From a virus, in IMG/VR virus record IMGVR_UViG_3300035701_000031, positions 1 through 61,433 of that record: DNA of 61,433 bases, one strand, 5' to 3'. Made by a program: the position numbers and the translations under genes. This document shows positions 48,525 to 56,784 of this stretch, in pieces (position 1 is the first letter of the stretch; every line of letters starts with the position of its first letter). The notes under the pieces were generated by a model. The model was not told the DNA's origin, searched no databases, and worked only from the letters and a program-made list of their open reading frames with translations.

Positions 48525-48870
48525 CTTCTACCGAAAAGGTTTCCGAAGCCCCCAACGCCGTTTCTCAAAACTGCGAAGAGTGCGCCAAAGACCAAGACTA
48601 CAGCACCAAGCATGAGTCCCGAGTATCAAATAAAAAATCTTAACGAGATTTCTTAATTTGATTATACCGAACATCTGCCCGATGTTAGCAGCCTGCATAT
48701 TTACTCCCTGAACAATGCCATTGAATATTAAGTTCCAATTGCTCAATTTCGTTTTTAAAAAACGAATAAAGGGCAATCGAGAGAACATACCGCTAATGGC
48801 GTTGAACAGAGGGTCTATATTTTAACCCAAATCGGAATTGTTTAGAACTCCAATTTGTTAGGTCAGCCAT
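48518..48870 (-). CDS. Small membrane protein encoded by four exons with three BHB introns, 73 aa
   Basis: Exons are 48859..48870, 48781..48821, 48663..48729 and 48518..48619, joined on the minus strand (222 nt including stop). The protein starts MADLNIDPLFNAISG and has hydrophobic stretches MFSIFNGIVQGV and FGIGLMLGAVVLVFGALFAV, ending GNLFGRRV. It matches the C-terminal 69 residues of the propeller protein at 30684..31790 without gaps. GGGAGG precedes the ATG, and the gene follows the LAGLIDADG gene by 8 bases. Likely a small, perhaps abundant, envelope protein. Unspliced, the frame stops after 25 codons. Confidence 0.9.
48620..48662 (-). other. BHB intron 3, 43 nt
   Basis: Cut between GGTATA and GGACTC. 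The central helix GGUA/UACU, the 3-base bulges UAA and CGG, and an inner stem UCAAAU/AUUUGA extending to a loop CGUUA can be drawn. The outer helix is imperfect. Removal restores FGIGLML, matching FGIGLLL of the intronless paralogue. Confidence 0.85.
48730..48780 (-). other. BHB intron 2, 51 nt
   Basis: The best of the three: outer helix GGUAU/AUAUU, central helix GUUC/GAAC, bulges UCU and UUA, inner helix CGAUUGC/GCAAUUG, and a further stem UUCGUUU/AAACGAA inside. Cutting after the second base of each bulge joins TTCTC to AATATTC, giving FSIFNG. Confidence 0.88.
48822..48858 (-). other. BHB intron 1, 37 nt
   Basis: Central helix GACC/GGUU, bulges UAA and AAA, inner helix CAAAUUGGA/UCCGAUUUG with a 12-base loop; outer helix weak. 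Removal joins GACCTA to AATATAGAC, giving MADLNIDP. With 37 nt it shifts the frame, so it must be removed for translation. Confidence 0.82.
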
Positions 48871-48878
48871 CTGTCTTT

Positions 48879-49961
48879 TCAACCTCCCGTTACGTTTACT
48901 TTTTTTTGTAAAGAGGTAACCATAATTTCATCAAATTTTTTCTTTTTTCTATTTAAATAAAGGGTGTTTGCTCCTTTGTAAAGCCAATTTGCAATTTTTA
49001 TAGTTTGGGGTATCCCCTCATAATTTAATTCCCAGCAATTTTTATTTTTTTGTTTTGTTAAACTTCCTTTTTTTACGCCTTTAATTTTTGATAATTTTTC
49101 TTGAACTTTTTTAAGTAATTTTTTTGAACCAGTAAGTTTGAATGTGGCTCTGTTTTTTCCATTTCTTTTTTTGAAATATATGCAACCATCGCCATCAAAT
49201 AAACCTCGAATAAAATGATTATCGGCTTCTTCTGAAATGTTTGGATAGGCTGAACGAATTGTTTTTTTGGTAATATCAAACGGGCATATCTTTTGCAAAT
49301 CAGAATACATTTGTTTACTGTTTATTGTGGTCGAATATTCTATATTGGCATCTGGGCGTTTATATTTTGTTATATAATGCGTTGAACCAAGGATATTTTT
49401 AATTTTTTCAATTGGTTCTAATTCATTTTGGTCAAAACGAACACGATAACATTTCTTAATTGCACATCCATCTGCCATCCAAAACCCAAGAACATAGGCA
49501 CTTTTTGATGTAATTTTTGAAAAGAATTTTTCATTCACTTTATGATATTTTTGATGCGCATATTTTACATTGATGTTTTTTTCTTTAAGCCAATTTAAGA
49601 TAGTCTGTGGATTTAAATTATATTTTTGCCCCAATTCGCAACTATTTGAGCCTTTTTTATATTCATTTACAATTTTATTTTTCAATTTTAACGGAATAAT
49701 TGAATGGGTTTTTAAAAATGCTGAAGGTTTTTTTGATGTTTTTTGCCTTTTTAAAATGTTTTGAATTAAACAATGCGAGGCATTATATTTTCTACCTAAT
49801 TCCCAAGTGCTCAAACCTTTTTTTAAATATTGGCTAACTATTTGTTTTTCTTTCGAATCAGTAAATCGTCTTTTTCCTTTATATGTTCGACCTATTTTTC
49901 TCCCACTGCGCATCCCTCTCGCACTTAAGCTATGCCTCGCTGGTTCATTCTGCCAACTCAT
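48879..49961 (-). CDS. Tagged LAGLIDADG homing endonuclease with HTH repeats, 360 aa
   Basis: The N-terminus is the tag in the form SWQNEPARHSLSARGMRSGR. Two HTH-like segments follow (STWELGRKYNASHCLIQNIL and SCELGQKYNLNPQTILNWL). Then come two LAGLIDADG motifs, YVLGFWMADGCAIKK and FIRGLFDGDGCIYFKK, with both catalytic aspartates. The ATG at 49961 follows GGGGATGATTTG; the upstream TTG was rejected. It is 8 bases upstream of the intron-split gene. LAGLIDADG enzymes are the usual partners of archaeal BHB introns. Confidence 0.92.
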   Translation of the reverse strand: MSWQNEPARHSLSARGMRSGRKIGRTYKGKRRFTDSKEKQIVSQYLKKGLSTWELGRKYNASHCLIQNILKRQKTSKKPSAFLKTHSIIPLKLKNKIVNEYKKGSNSCELGQKYNLNPQTILNWLKEKNINVKYAHQKYHKVNEKFFSKITSKSAYVLGFWMADGCAIKKCYRVRFDQNELEPIEKIKNILGSTHYITKYKRPDANIEYSTTINSKQMYSDLQKICPFDITKKTIRSAYPNISEEADNHFIRGLFDGDGCIYFKKRNGKNRATFKLTGSKKLLKKVQEKLSKIKGVKKGSLTKQKNKNCWELNYEGIPQTIKIANWLYKGANTLYLNRKKKKFDEIMVTSLQKKVNVTGG

Positions 49962-49984
49962 CAAATCATCCCCAATATTACACT

Positions 49985-50016
49985 ATATATATCCTTTCTT
50001 ATATAAAAAATTTTTG
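49985..50016 (-). promoter_or_regulatory. Promoter of the LAGLIDADG/split-gene unit
   Basis: TTTTTTATATAAGAAAGGATATATA repeats the TATA core of the promoter block but lacks its upstream TTCCGTCT part. It lies about 35 bases before the ATG. Confidence 0.6.
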
Positions 50017-50022
50017 CTTGCG

Positions 50023-50220
50023 TCAAAATCGCCTTCCCCCTCTCCCGCTTGCTATATATTTCAACATAATAAAAATAACCACGACCATGAAAACAGCCGC
50101 CCCCAATAAGCCGAAAAACTGCCCGATTCCTGTGCTCTGGGGCAAGATTCCATTATTGACTAAATTTTGGAATCCGTCAATCAATTGCTGGAATCCTTGG
50201 AAAAATTCTTCGTAAGCCAT
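50023..50220 (-). CDS. Small membrane protein, 65 aa, distant relative of the split-gene product
   Basis: MAYEEFFQGFQQLIDGFQNL then IGQFFGLLGAAVFMVVVIFI and a basic GRGGRRF end. The GIGQFFGLLG stretch resembles NIGQFFGIGL of the propeller anchor. So three genes in the window share this anchor type. Uninterrupted by introns. Confidence 0.74.
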   Translation of the reverse strand: MAYEEFFQGFQQLIDGFQNLVNNGILPQSTGIGQFFGLLGAAVFMVVVIFIMLKYIASGRGGRRF

Positions 50221-50726
50221 TAGAAGTTCACCTTGCCTTGTTTCATTGCCTTATGGATAAAGTAAATAACAAAAACTACAAGGAACACGAAAATGGCTAT
50301 CAGGATTGGGAAAAAGATTGTTTCTGGGTTTGTAATCCACAGCCACCAGCTCGCAATATCCCCATATGGCGTTTTTCTTTGTGAAATTTCAATTTGTTTT
50401 GTCGCAACTGCATTTCCGCAGACTGTTGTTGCATTGTAATCTTCATTCATTTGGAAAATGCTTGATGGCAATTTTGCCCTTATGAAAAAGTGTCCCCTTT
50501 CATCTGTGTTTTGTGAAGTGAACCTGTATAATTCTACTCCGTCTTTGCTGAAATAAAAATCGCATTGCACGTTTGCCGAAATATTCAAATCATCGATGAA
50601 AGTTCCAGCGATTGCAATGTAATCATCCAGTGGCACTGTGTCTGGCATTGAATAATCGGCTATTAAATCGGCATTTGCCATTGAAGCGAAAAGCAAAATT
50701 CCTAAAAACAAAATTATTTTTTTCAT
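50220..50726 (-). CDS. Secreted anchored protein, 168 aa
   Basis: Signal peptide (MKKIILFLGILLFASMANA), a beta-rich ectodomain of about 110 residues with two cysteines, and a C-terminal membrane helix (IFFPILIAIFVFLVVFVIYF). It overlaps both neighbours. Probably a small envelope protein. Confidence 0.78.
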   Translation of the reverse strand: MKKIILFLGILLFASMANADLIADYSMPDTVPLDDYIAIAGTFIDDLNISANVQCDFYFSKDGVELYRFTSQNTDERGHFFIRAKLPSSIFQMNEDYNATTVCGNAVATKQIEISQRKTPYGDIASWWLWITNPETIFFPILIAIFVFLVVFVIYFIHKAMKQGKVNF

Positions 50727-53700
50727 AGAACAGCCCCCCTTCTTCTAATTGCAAAAAATCCGCCGACACAAACTAATCCGACAACCGCCACTAATCCCCA
50801 TGCAACTTCTGGCGGGGCTAATGCAAAATAACTTGTCAGTGTTGGCGGGTCATCTGGATTTGTGTAGGGGGCAAGGCTGACTGCCTGCCCTTTCACATAG
50901 ATTGTGTCGTAATTTGCATACATATCGTCTGCACCATCTAAAAATAAGGCATAAACAGTGTAAATACCTTCTCCATGCGCTGAACATCCGTAATTTCCGC
51001 TTGCCAAATCCCAATTTGGATAAAAGTCGTCATATATAATCCAGTCTGTCCAATGGTTGTCATCACAGCTAAAAGCCATCCACCATGCCGCATCTCCCTG
51101 CAAATATAAATCAACCATCAGGCTGTTTGTATCCGCAGCCCCGTTGTCGATTAGAATATTGAAATCGCTTGTGTAATAAAAATTGTGCCAGTCGTCTGTT
51201 GAAATATTTGCGTTGTCATCTTGGCAGAATGCCATTATTTTGTAATTGCCTCTTTGCGAAAAATAGGGCGCAATATTTTCTGTTACTTTGCCTTGTGCAT
51301 TCATATTGAAATCAATGTTAAAATCCGCATTTCCGATTCCGCCTGTGATTCTTGCCCATGTTTTGTCCAAATCGACCACCCCATTTGGGTCATAACACCT
51401 GTAATTCAGCATTACATTTCCATCCCCATTCCAGAATTGCGGGTAAATTAAAAAGTCTTTGATTTGCGGGGCAACATTTGTAACAAATGCGGAAATGACA
51501 AGTCCACCGATTGCAAAAATAATGAAATTATCTGTTGCCCAATTGCTACAATTTTTCCAAGTGCCATAATTATTGTCGCAGGCTTTTACACTCCAATAAT
51601 AATGCCCAATTAATCCTAAATTAAAATCATTATAGTTTGTATCGAATGTATTTGCATCCAATTTATTGTTTCCCCTATAAGTTGTTCCAATATTTATATG
51701 ATAACGTATCGTGTCTCCTTCTCCATCTGTGCTTGCATTCCAATCAAAGTTTCTTATTATTTGTGAATTGTCTAATTGCAAAATTAAAATTGGTATGCTT
51801 GGCGGATTGTTTATTATTAAAACGCTGAAAATATCTTCGCTTGACCAATTGCTGCAATTCTCCCAATCTCCATGATTGTTGTCGCAGGCTCTCACTCTCC
51901 AATAATATGTTTGCCCTGCATTAAAAATTACATCATTATAATTTGTGTCAAAAGTGTTGGCATCTAATTTATTGCTGCATCCACTGCAAGTTCCGATGTT
52001 TATATGGTATCTTATTATATTTCCTTCTCCGTCTGTGCTTGTGCTCCATTCAAAATCCCTTGTTGTTTGGGCATTATCCAATTGCGGTGTTAAAACAGGA
52101 ATGCTTGGCGGATAATTTATTATTGTTGTGAATGTGTCTTCTGTTGAAAATCCACTGCACGCATTTTCATCATCACACGCTTTTACTTTCCAATAATATG
52201 TGCCTGCCGTTAAATATCCAGTTAAATAATTCAAATCAGTTATGTTTACATCTGCAACATCTTTTCCGCCAGAATATGTGCCAAGATTTAAATTATAATG
52301 GATTGGGTCTGATTCCAAGTCTGTGCTTATATTCCATTGCAATAAAACACTACCTTCGTATTGCCCGTCTGGTTCATCAATTAATGTGGGTTGTGTTGGC
52401 GGAGTATTTGGCGATGTTACTGCAAATGAATCTTCTGTGCTCCAATTGCTGCAATTGGCTTTATATGCAAACCAGCCATTTGCATCATCACAGGCTTTTA
52501 CACCCCAGTAATATGTTCCTATTGATAAGCCGAGTGCATTGTAATCTGTTGTTAATGAATTGGCATCAACTATATCATTTAATCCGCTTGCTGTGCCAAC
52601 TCTTATTGTATATTGTATTGGGTCTCCTTCTGGGTCTGTGCTCGCATTCCATTGCAATAACGCCCAATTGAAATTAGTGTCTGGTTCTATAATCAGTGTT
52701 GGCACGCTTGGCGGTGAATTGTTCGTATAATTGATGTCAATGCTATCAACATTTGCATCATAAATTGTGCTATACCTTTTAATCCAACTTCTTATTTTTA
52801 TCATGTTAGTGCTTGCATTTGCATCAGATAATAATTTGTTGCCTGAAACATATTTCCATGTTGCCCCATCATTATTCGAATATTGATATGTAACAGTTGC
52901 CACACTGTGTTTTATACCCAACATATAGCCTGCTCCAGTGTCTGTCCAACTTGTTCCACTATTAGCAGATATATAACTTGAACTCCCATTAGTATCAACT
53001 CCAATTTGATAACAATGTGCTGCATCTGCACAGGCAGGGCAAGAAACCACAAATTTCAATGAATTGTTATCATTTACATTTCCATCTTTATTGAGACTAA
53101 AATTATACCATGCCCAAGTTGCTGAAATTTGTGCTGGAAGATATGTTCTTATAAGATTGCAATTTGTGGCTGGATTGCCAGAAACATAACTGTCAGGGCA
53201 CAAATAAACCAATAAATTATCTCCTGTCGCAGGCGTAACATCTCTTGTGAAAAAATTCACATCGTAATTATTAAACAATCCAGCATTTATATCAATTCTT
53301 ACAAAATTTGTTGTATATATTGTTTGGAAATTTTCCCATGTATCATCATGGTTTCGTGATTTCACAATTGTCGAATTGTTATAATCAATTGTTTTTAAAT
53401 TTATCCATTGAATCACATTTGGGCTTGGATTTAAATTATTTGTATCGCAATAACCTTGCAATTTATTTGTTGCTAATGTGCAATATCCGCCAGTTATTGT
53501 CGTATTGAAAGTTGTATAATCGGCAGGAATATCGAAAGAGTAAAAAGCACTTCTAAAAATCGGGTCGAGCCTGCTTATGTATATTACATTATTTCTGCTT
53601 CTTCCTGCAATAATAAATTCCCCGTCTATTGGTTCAAGTGCTTTGAATAAAATTCTTAATCTAATTGTTCCTTGCGGTATTGTTACATCTTTCCAGCCTC

Positions 53701-54067
53701 TCAATAAAGTGAATCCTGTTTTTCCGACTGGAATCATTTGTGCATCTGTGCTTTGAACTAATGCTGCTGTTATATCAACCCAACTGCTTGTTCCAGTATT
53801 CCATCTGTAAACTTTTTGTGGCTGGATTTTGCTGATTAATTCATTTTTTAAAAATACGCCCAAATCCGCATCAACTATGGCAGCCCCGCAATCATTCACG
53901 AAATACAATTCAATATCGCAAATGCTTTCTGGGCAATAATAATCTTTATTTGTCGAATAAATTGTGAAGCAACTGTCATTTCCAATATCATTGTAAAGAC
54001 CATAGCTTGCGCTGCTCAAAGCCAGAAAAAAAAGGCAGATTGCCATTAATTTAATTATTTTCTGCAT
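50723..54067 (-). CDS. Large secreted Fn3-repeat surface protein with C-terminal anchor, 1114 aa
   Basis: The ATG at 54067 starts a signal peptide (MQKIIKLMAICLFFLALSSA) and follows GAGGCATACG. Residues 430-850 contain at least five repeats of the type PPSIPxL...DxNASTDGEGDxIRYHINIGT...YYWxVKACD, i.e. fibronectin type III-like units. The C-terminus has a membrane helix (WGLVAVVGLVCVGGFFAI) and RRRGAVL. It is a likely adhesin or spike. It overlaps the next gene upstream by 17 bases. Confidence 0.86.
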   Translation of the reverse strand: MQKIIKLMAICLFFLALSSASYGLYNDIGNDSCFTIYSTNKDYYCPESICDIELYFVNDCGAAIVDADLGVFLKNELISKIQPQKVYRWNTGTSSWVDITAALVQSTDAQMIPVGKTGFTLLRGWKDVTIPQGTIRLRILFKALEPIDGEFIIAGRSRNNVIYISRLDPIFRSAFYSFDIPADYTTFNTTITGGYCTLATNKLQGYCDTNNLNPSPNVIQWINLKTIDYNNSTIVKSRNHDDTWENFQTIYTTNFVRIDINAGLFNNYDVNFFTRDVTPATGDNLLVYLCPDSYVSGNPATNCNLIRTYLPAQISATWAWYNFSLNKDGNVNDNNSLKFVVSCPACADAAHCYQIGVDTNGSSSYISANSGTSWTDTGAGYMLGIKHSVATVTYQYSNNDGATWKYVSGNKLLSDANASTNMIKIRSWIKRYSTIYDANVDSIDINYTNNSPPSVPTLIIEPDTNFNWALLQWNASTDPEGDPIQYTIRVGTASGLNDIVDANSLTTDYNALGLSIGTYYWGVKACDDANGWFAYKANCSNWSTEDSFAVTSPNTPPTQPTLIDEPDGQYEGSVLLQWNISTDLESDPIHYNLNLGTYSGGKDVADVNITDLNYLTGYLTAGTYYWKVKACDDENACSGFSTEDTFTTIINYPPSIPVLTPQLDNAQTTRDFEWSTSTDGEGNIIRYHINIGTCSGCSNKLDANTFDTNYNDVIFNAGQTYYWRVRACDNNHGDWENCSNWSSEDIFSVLIINNPPSIPILILQLDNSQIIRNFDWNASTDGEGDTIRYHINIGTTYRGNNKLDANTFDTNYNDFNLGLIGHYYWSVKACDNNYGTWKNCSNWATDNFIIFAIGGLVISAFVTNVAPQIKDFLIYPQFWNGDGNVMLNYRCYDPNGVVDLDKTWARITGGIGNADFNIDFNMNAQGKVTENIAPYFSQRGNYKIMAFCQDDNANISTDDWHNFYYTSDFNILIDNGAADTNSLMVDLYLQGDAAWWMAFSCDDNHWTDWIIYDDFYPNWDLASGNYGCSAHGEGIYTVYALFLDGADDMYANYDTIYVKGQAVSLAPYTNPDDPPTLTSYFALAPPEVAWGLVAVVGLVCVGGFFAIRRRGAVL

Positions 54068-54809
54068 CGTATGCCTCGTTTGTTGCATATGCCTGTTTTC
54101 TTCTGTAAGCAACAATTCCCAGAATTGCAATTGTTGCAAGTATTCCCCCGATTCCGCCCCAGAATATCGTTTCTCCTTTAAATCCCAGTGATGCAAAGAA
54201 ATCTATTTGGTCTTCCTTGCATTTCTCGCCTTTGCTTTCAAGGATTTTTGTCCCGTCTTTGCATAGTCTTGGGCATTCTTCCCCTTCTTTTACAACCAAT
54301 CCGTTTGGGCAGTCCTTTCTTATTTTCCAGAAAGGAATTTCATTATAGCTTTCATCTCCTTCAAGGCTGATTGACGCATTTATTTTTGCCGATGTTGTGT
54401 AAATTAATTGTGTCCCTCCTTCGCCTTTCGGCATTAATTTTGCCGTTACTTTGATTGTATAAAACCCCAATTCTTTCGGAATTAATGTCAGCAAAACTCT
54501 TTGATTTTCTTTATTTTCAAGTTCAAATGCTGGCGTGTCCACTGTCCAATCGAAAACATCTTCCAATTTTTTGTCTGAATCAATTAATTCAATATTTATT
54601 TCATAATTGCTTGTGTCGCACACTCTTCCGTCTGCGCTTGAATTATAGGCTCTGAAACTAAAAAATGCTGGTTCGCTTAATTTTATTTTCGCATCTTTCC
54701 ATTCGTTTCCGTTTGACATTGTGATGCAAACAATTGCATTTGCAAACCCAGCCATGCTTACCGCTATCAAAAACAATAGCAAAACTCTCTCTATCTTCCT
54801 TTTATTCAT
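54051..54809 (-). CDS. Secreted anchored protein, 252 aa
   Basis: Signal peptide (RVLLLFLIAVSMAGFANA), a beta-sandwich-like ectodomain and a cysteine-rich segment (CPNGLVVKEGEECPRLC). A C-terminal helix follows (IFWGGIGGILATIAILGIVA). It follows the hairpin terminator at 54839..54881. Likely an envelope protein; family not recognised. Confidence 0.78.
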   Translation of the reverse strand: MNKRKIERVLLLFLIAVSMAGFANAIVCITMSNGNEWKDAKIKLSEPAFFSFRAYNSSADGRVCDTSNYEINIELIDSDKKLEDVFDWTVDTPAFELENKENQRVLLTLIPKELGFYTIKVTAKLMPKGEGGTQLIYTTSAKINASISLEGDESYNEIPFWKIRKDCPNGLVVKEGEECPRLCKDGTKILESKGEKCKEDQIDFFASLGFKGETIFWGGIGGILATIAILGIVAYRRKQAYATNEAYDAENN

Positions 54810-54838
54810 TCTCTTCCCTCCAAAAATTAACTTTTGTT

Positions 54839-54881
54839 CTTATAGAAAAGGCATTATTAAAAAATAATGCCTCTCTATAAG
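54839..54881 (-). terminator. 19-bp hairpin behind the surface protein at 54903
   Basis: CTTATAGA-GA-GGCATTATT pairs with AATAATGCC-TT-TCTATAAG around TTTT; one pair is G-U. It lies just after the 54903 stop and could terminate or protect the transcript of a highly expressed surface protein. Confidence 0.6.
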
Positions 54882-54902
54882 AGACATCCCCATCCTTACG
54901 GC

Positions 54903-55781
54903 TTATGATGCTGAACTGCCGTATGTCAATGTTCCAGTGTATGCTCCTGCTACTTGCCCTGCTGGAATGTCAATCCACATCCATAGATTAGATGCTGCGC
55001 TTGTTGGGTCTGTTCCTCTGCTCCAAACCGTCTCTACTTTGTCTTCTCCGCCAGTGAATGGTGTGCTGCTTACTGCATCATTTGTCAGATACCATGACAT
55101 ATTGCCATCGCCGATTGTATTCGTCAGATATGTCAGGTCTGTCTGTGCTGCTGTTACTTCGATGTTCACGTTTCCATTGTGCGTTGAAATGATGTATGCG
55201 TTTGCTGTTTGTGTGCTGCTGAATGCGTTGTTAGGTGTATCTGGTGCTCCAGTGTATGTTCCGCTTGTTGTATCCTGCACTGTTCCAAAACTGTTATTTA
55301 CTGTGAATATAGCAACCGCTTCATTACTGTCCATTGCTGCACTTTGGTCTTCTACATAGACATAGACATCTACTGCACCTGAAAGGAATTTCTCTGTCCA
55401 ATCGGTAGTATCAACCTGCAAACAATATGTCGTTCCTGATTGTATACATCCGTCTCTTGTTCCTGTTGTCGGAGGAGTAAGAGCTTTTGCATCCCAATCA
55501 GGTGTTCCGCCATTGCTATCTGCTGTTACATACCATTCCAATTTCAATGCCGTTAAATCGAGGTCGCTTTGCCCGTTTGGGTCGCTGATTGTAACCTGCA
55601 CTGTGAACTGTGATGGTGGGTCAAAACTTTTGTCGTATCCGCAAGTTCCATTGCATAACTGAATGTCCCCAACTGTCGGATTTTCGTTTCCAACTGTTGC
55701 GGTAATGCTAACTGGTGCTGCGAATGCCGAGCCTGCCATTAAAGCCATTGTAAAAAGCAAAGCCAAAATACTTTTTCTCAT
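54903..55781 (-). CDS. Secreted surface protein, candidate major structural protein, 292 aa
   Basis: The ATG at 55781 follows the strong GGGGGTGAT site and opens a signal peptide (MRKSILALLFTMALMAGSAFA). The protein has IQLCNGTCGYDKSFDPPSQF and ends with a domain ITVxxxHNGNVNIEV...DIPAGQVAGAYTGTLTYGSS shared with the next two genes. No anchor is seen. The frame is open further up to 55889 with a TAATG-coupled ATG and an N-terminal membrane helix, so two start points may be used. Confidence 0.8.
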   Translation of the reverse strand: MRKSILALLFTMALMAGSAFAAPVSITATVGNENPTVGDIQLCNGTCGYDKSFDPPSQFTVQVTISDPNGQSDLDLTALKLEWYVTADSNGGTPDWDAKALTPPTTGTRDGCIQSGTTYCLQVDTTDWTEKFLSGAVDVYVYVEDQSAAMDSNEAVAIFTVNNSFGTVQDTTSGTYTGAPDTPNNAFSSTQTANAYIISTHNGNVNIEVTAAQTDLTYLTNTIGDGNMSWYLTNDAVSSTPFTGGEDKVETVWSRGTDPTSAASNLWMWIDIPAGQVAGAYTGTLTYGSSAS

Positions 55782-55888
55782 TTTTGTATCACCCCCTTTG
55801 GCTATTTTGAATTTTCTTACCAAATTCATAAAATTGATAAGTATGAACCCGCCTATTGCCCCAATTGCCATTCCTGTCATTATATTCA

Positions 55889-56779
55889 TTATGATGCCTC
55901 CGCCCCAATTGCTAAAGCTGAAGTATAATTTCCTGCTGGTTGATTTGCTGGACAATTGAGCCATAGCCAAACATTTTGTGTGGATAATGTTGGATAAATT
56001 CCTTTTGTCCAGTCTGATAAAAATATTTGTGCCAATCCATTTATTGCTGTCGCTTCTGCATAATTATTTGCTGTATTAAATTTTTGATTTGCTTTGTCTA
56101 TTGTATTGCCGTTATAAGAAAAATCATCCCCGATTATATTCAAATCTAAATTTATATTTCCATTATGAGTAATTTTAATGTAGGGGTTGGCTTGGTCTGT
56201 TAATATTGCATTTTGTGCGCTATTTGGCGCAACAGAATAAGTTGCTGTTGCACTATCTAATGTGATTGCTGTTGCATTATTGATTGTCAATATTCCGATG
56301 CTTTCATTAAAATCATCCCCGATTGTCAAGCCGATTGCCCTTACCCAAATATCCGCACTGCCAGCAATAAATTTGGTTGTCCAATCACTTTCTCCAATCG
56401 TTAGGCAATAAATATTATCGGCAACTTCGCACCCGTTGGCATTTGCGCTTGTTACAGCAAGTTTTTTAATGCAGTCCCAATCTTCGCTGCATTCGTTTGT
56501 ATCGCTTGTTTGATAAAAATAGGCATCAAAAGTATTTAAGTCCTCATCATCCTGCATTGTAACTTTTATTGTAAATTCTGTTGCTGGGTCAATGCTTTTT
56601 GTGTATTCGCAAGTTCCATCACATAATTGTATTTCTTCAATATCAACTGGCGCAATAGAAACTGTCGCCGATACTGAAAGTGATTGGGGGCTGCCTAATT
56701 CAAATGAAACAGAAAGGTCTGTTGCAAAAATTGTTGGAATCAGCCCCATTACAACCACCAATAAAAAAAAAATTCTCAT
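55889..56779 (-). CDS. Secreted surface protein, paralogue of 54903..55781, 296 aa
   Basis: Signal peptide (MRIFFLLVVVMGLIPTIFA), IQLCDGTCEYTKSIDPATEF, and the same C-terminal domain (KITHNGNINLDLN, WLNCPANQPAGNYTSALAIG). The gene begins just 5 bases after the 56785 gene ends. Together with its neighbours it forms a family of exported proteins. Confidence 0.82.
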   Translation of the reverse strand: MRIFFLLVVVMGLIPTIFATDLSVSFELGSPQSLSVSATVSIAPVDIEEIQLCDGTCEYTKSIDPATEFTIKVTMQDDEDLNTFDAYFYQTSDTNECSEDWDCIKKLAVTSANANGCEVADNIYCLTIGESDWTTKFIAGSADIWVRAIGLTIGDDFNESIGILTINNATAITLDSATATYSVAPNSAQNAILTDQANPYIKITHNGNINLDLNIIGDDFSYNGNTIDKANQKFNTANNYAEATAINGLAQIFLSDWTKGIYPTLSTQNVWLWLNCPANQPAGNYTSALAIGAEAS

Positions 56780-56784
56780 TTTAG

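Noticed and set aside
48528-48788. An 86-residue open frame here that looks like a frameshifted or decayed pseudogene
   Set aside because: It is in phase with only part of the true protein. Removing three insertions with BHB borders gives a perfect match to the intact paralogue, which random decay would not.
50723-54196. Using the longest frame (start 54196) for the Fn3-repeat protein
   Set aside because: The extra 43 residues overlap the upstream gene by over 140 bases and would hide a good signal peptide that begins at 54067.
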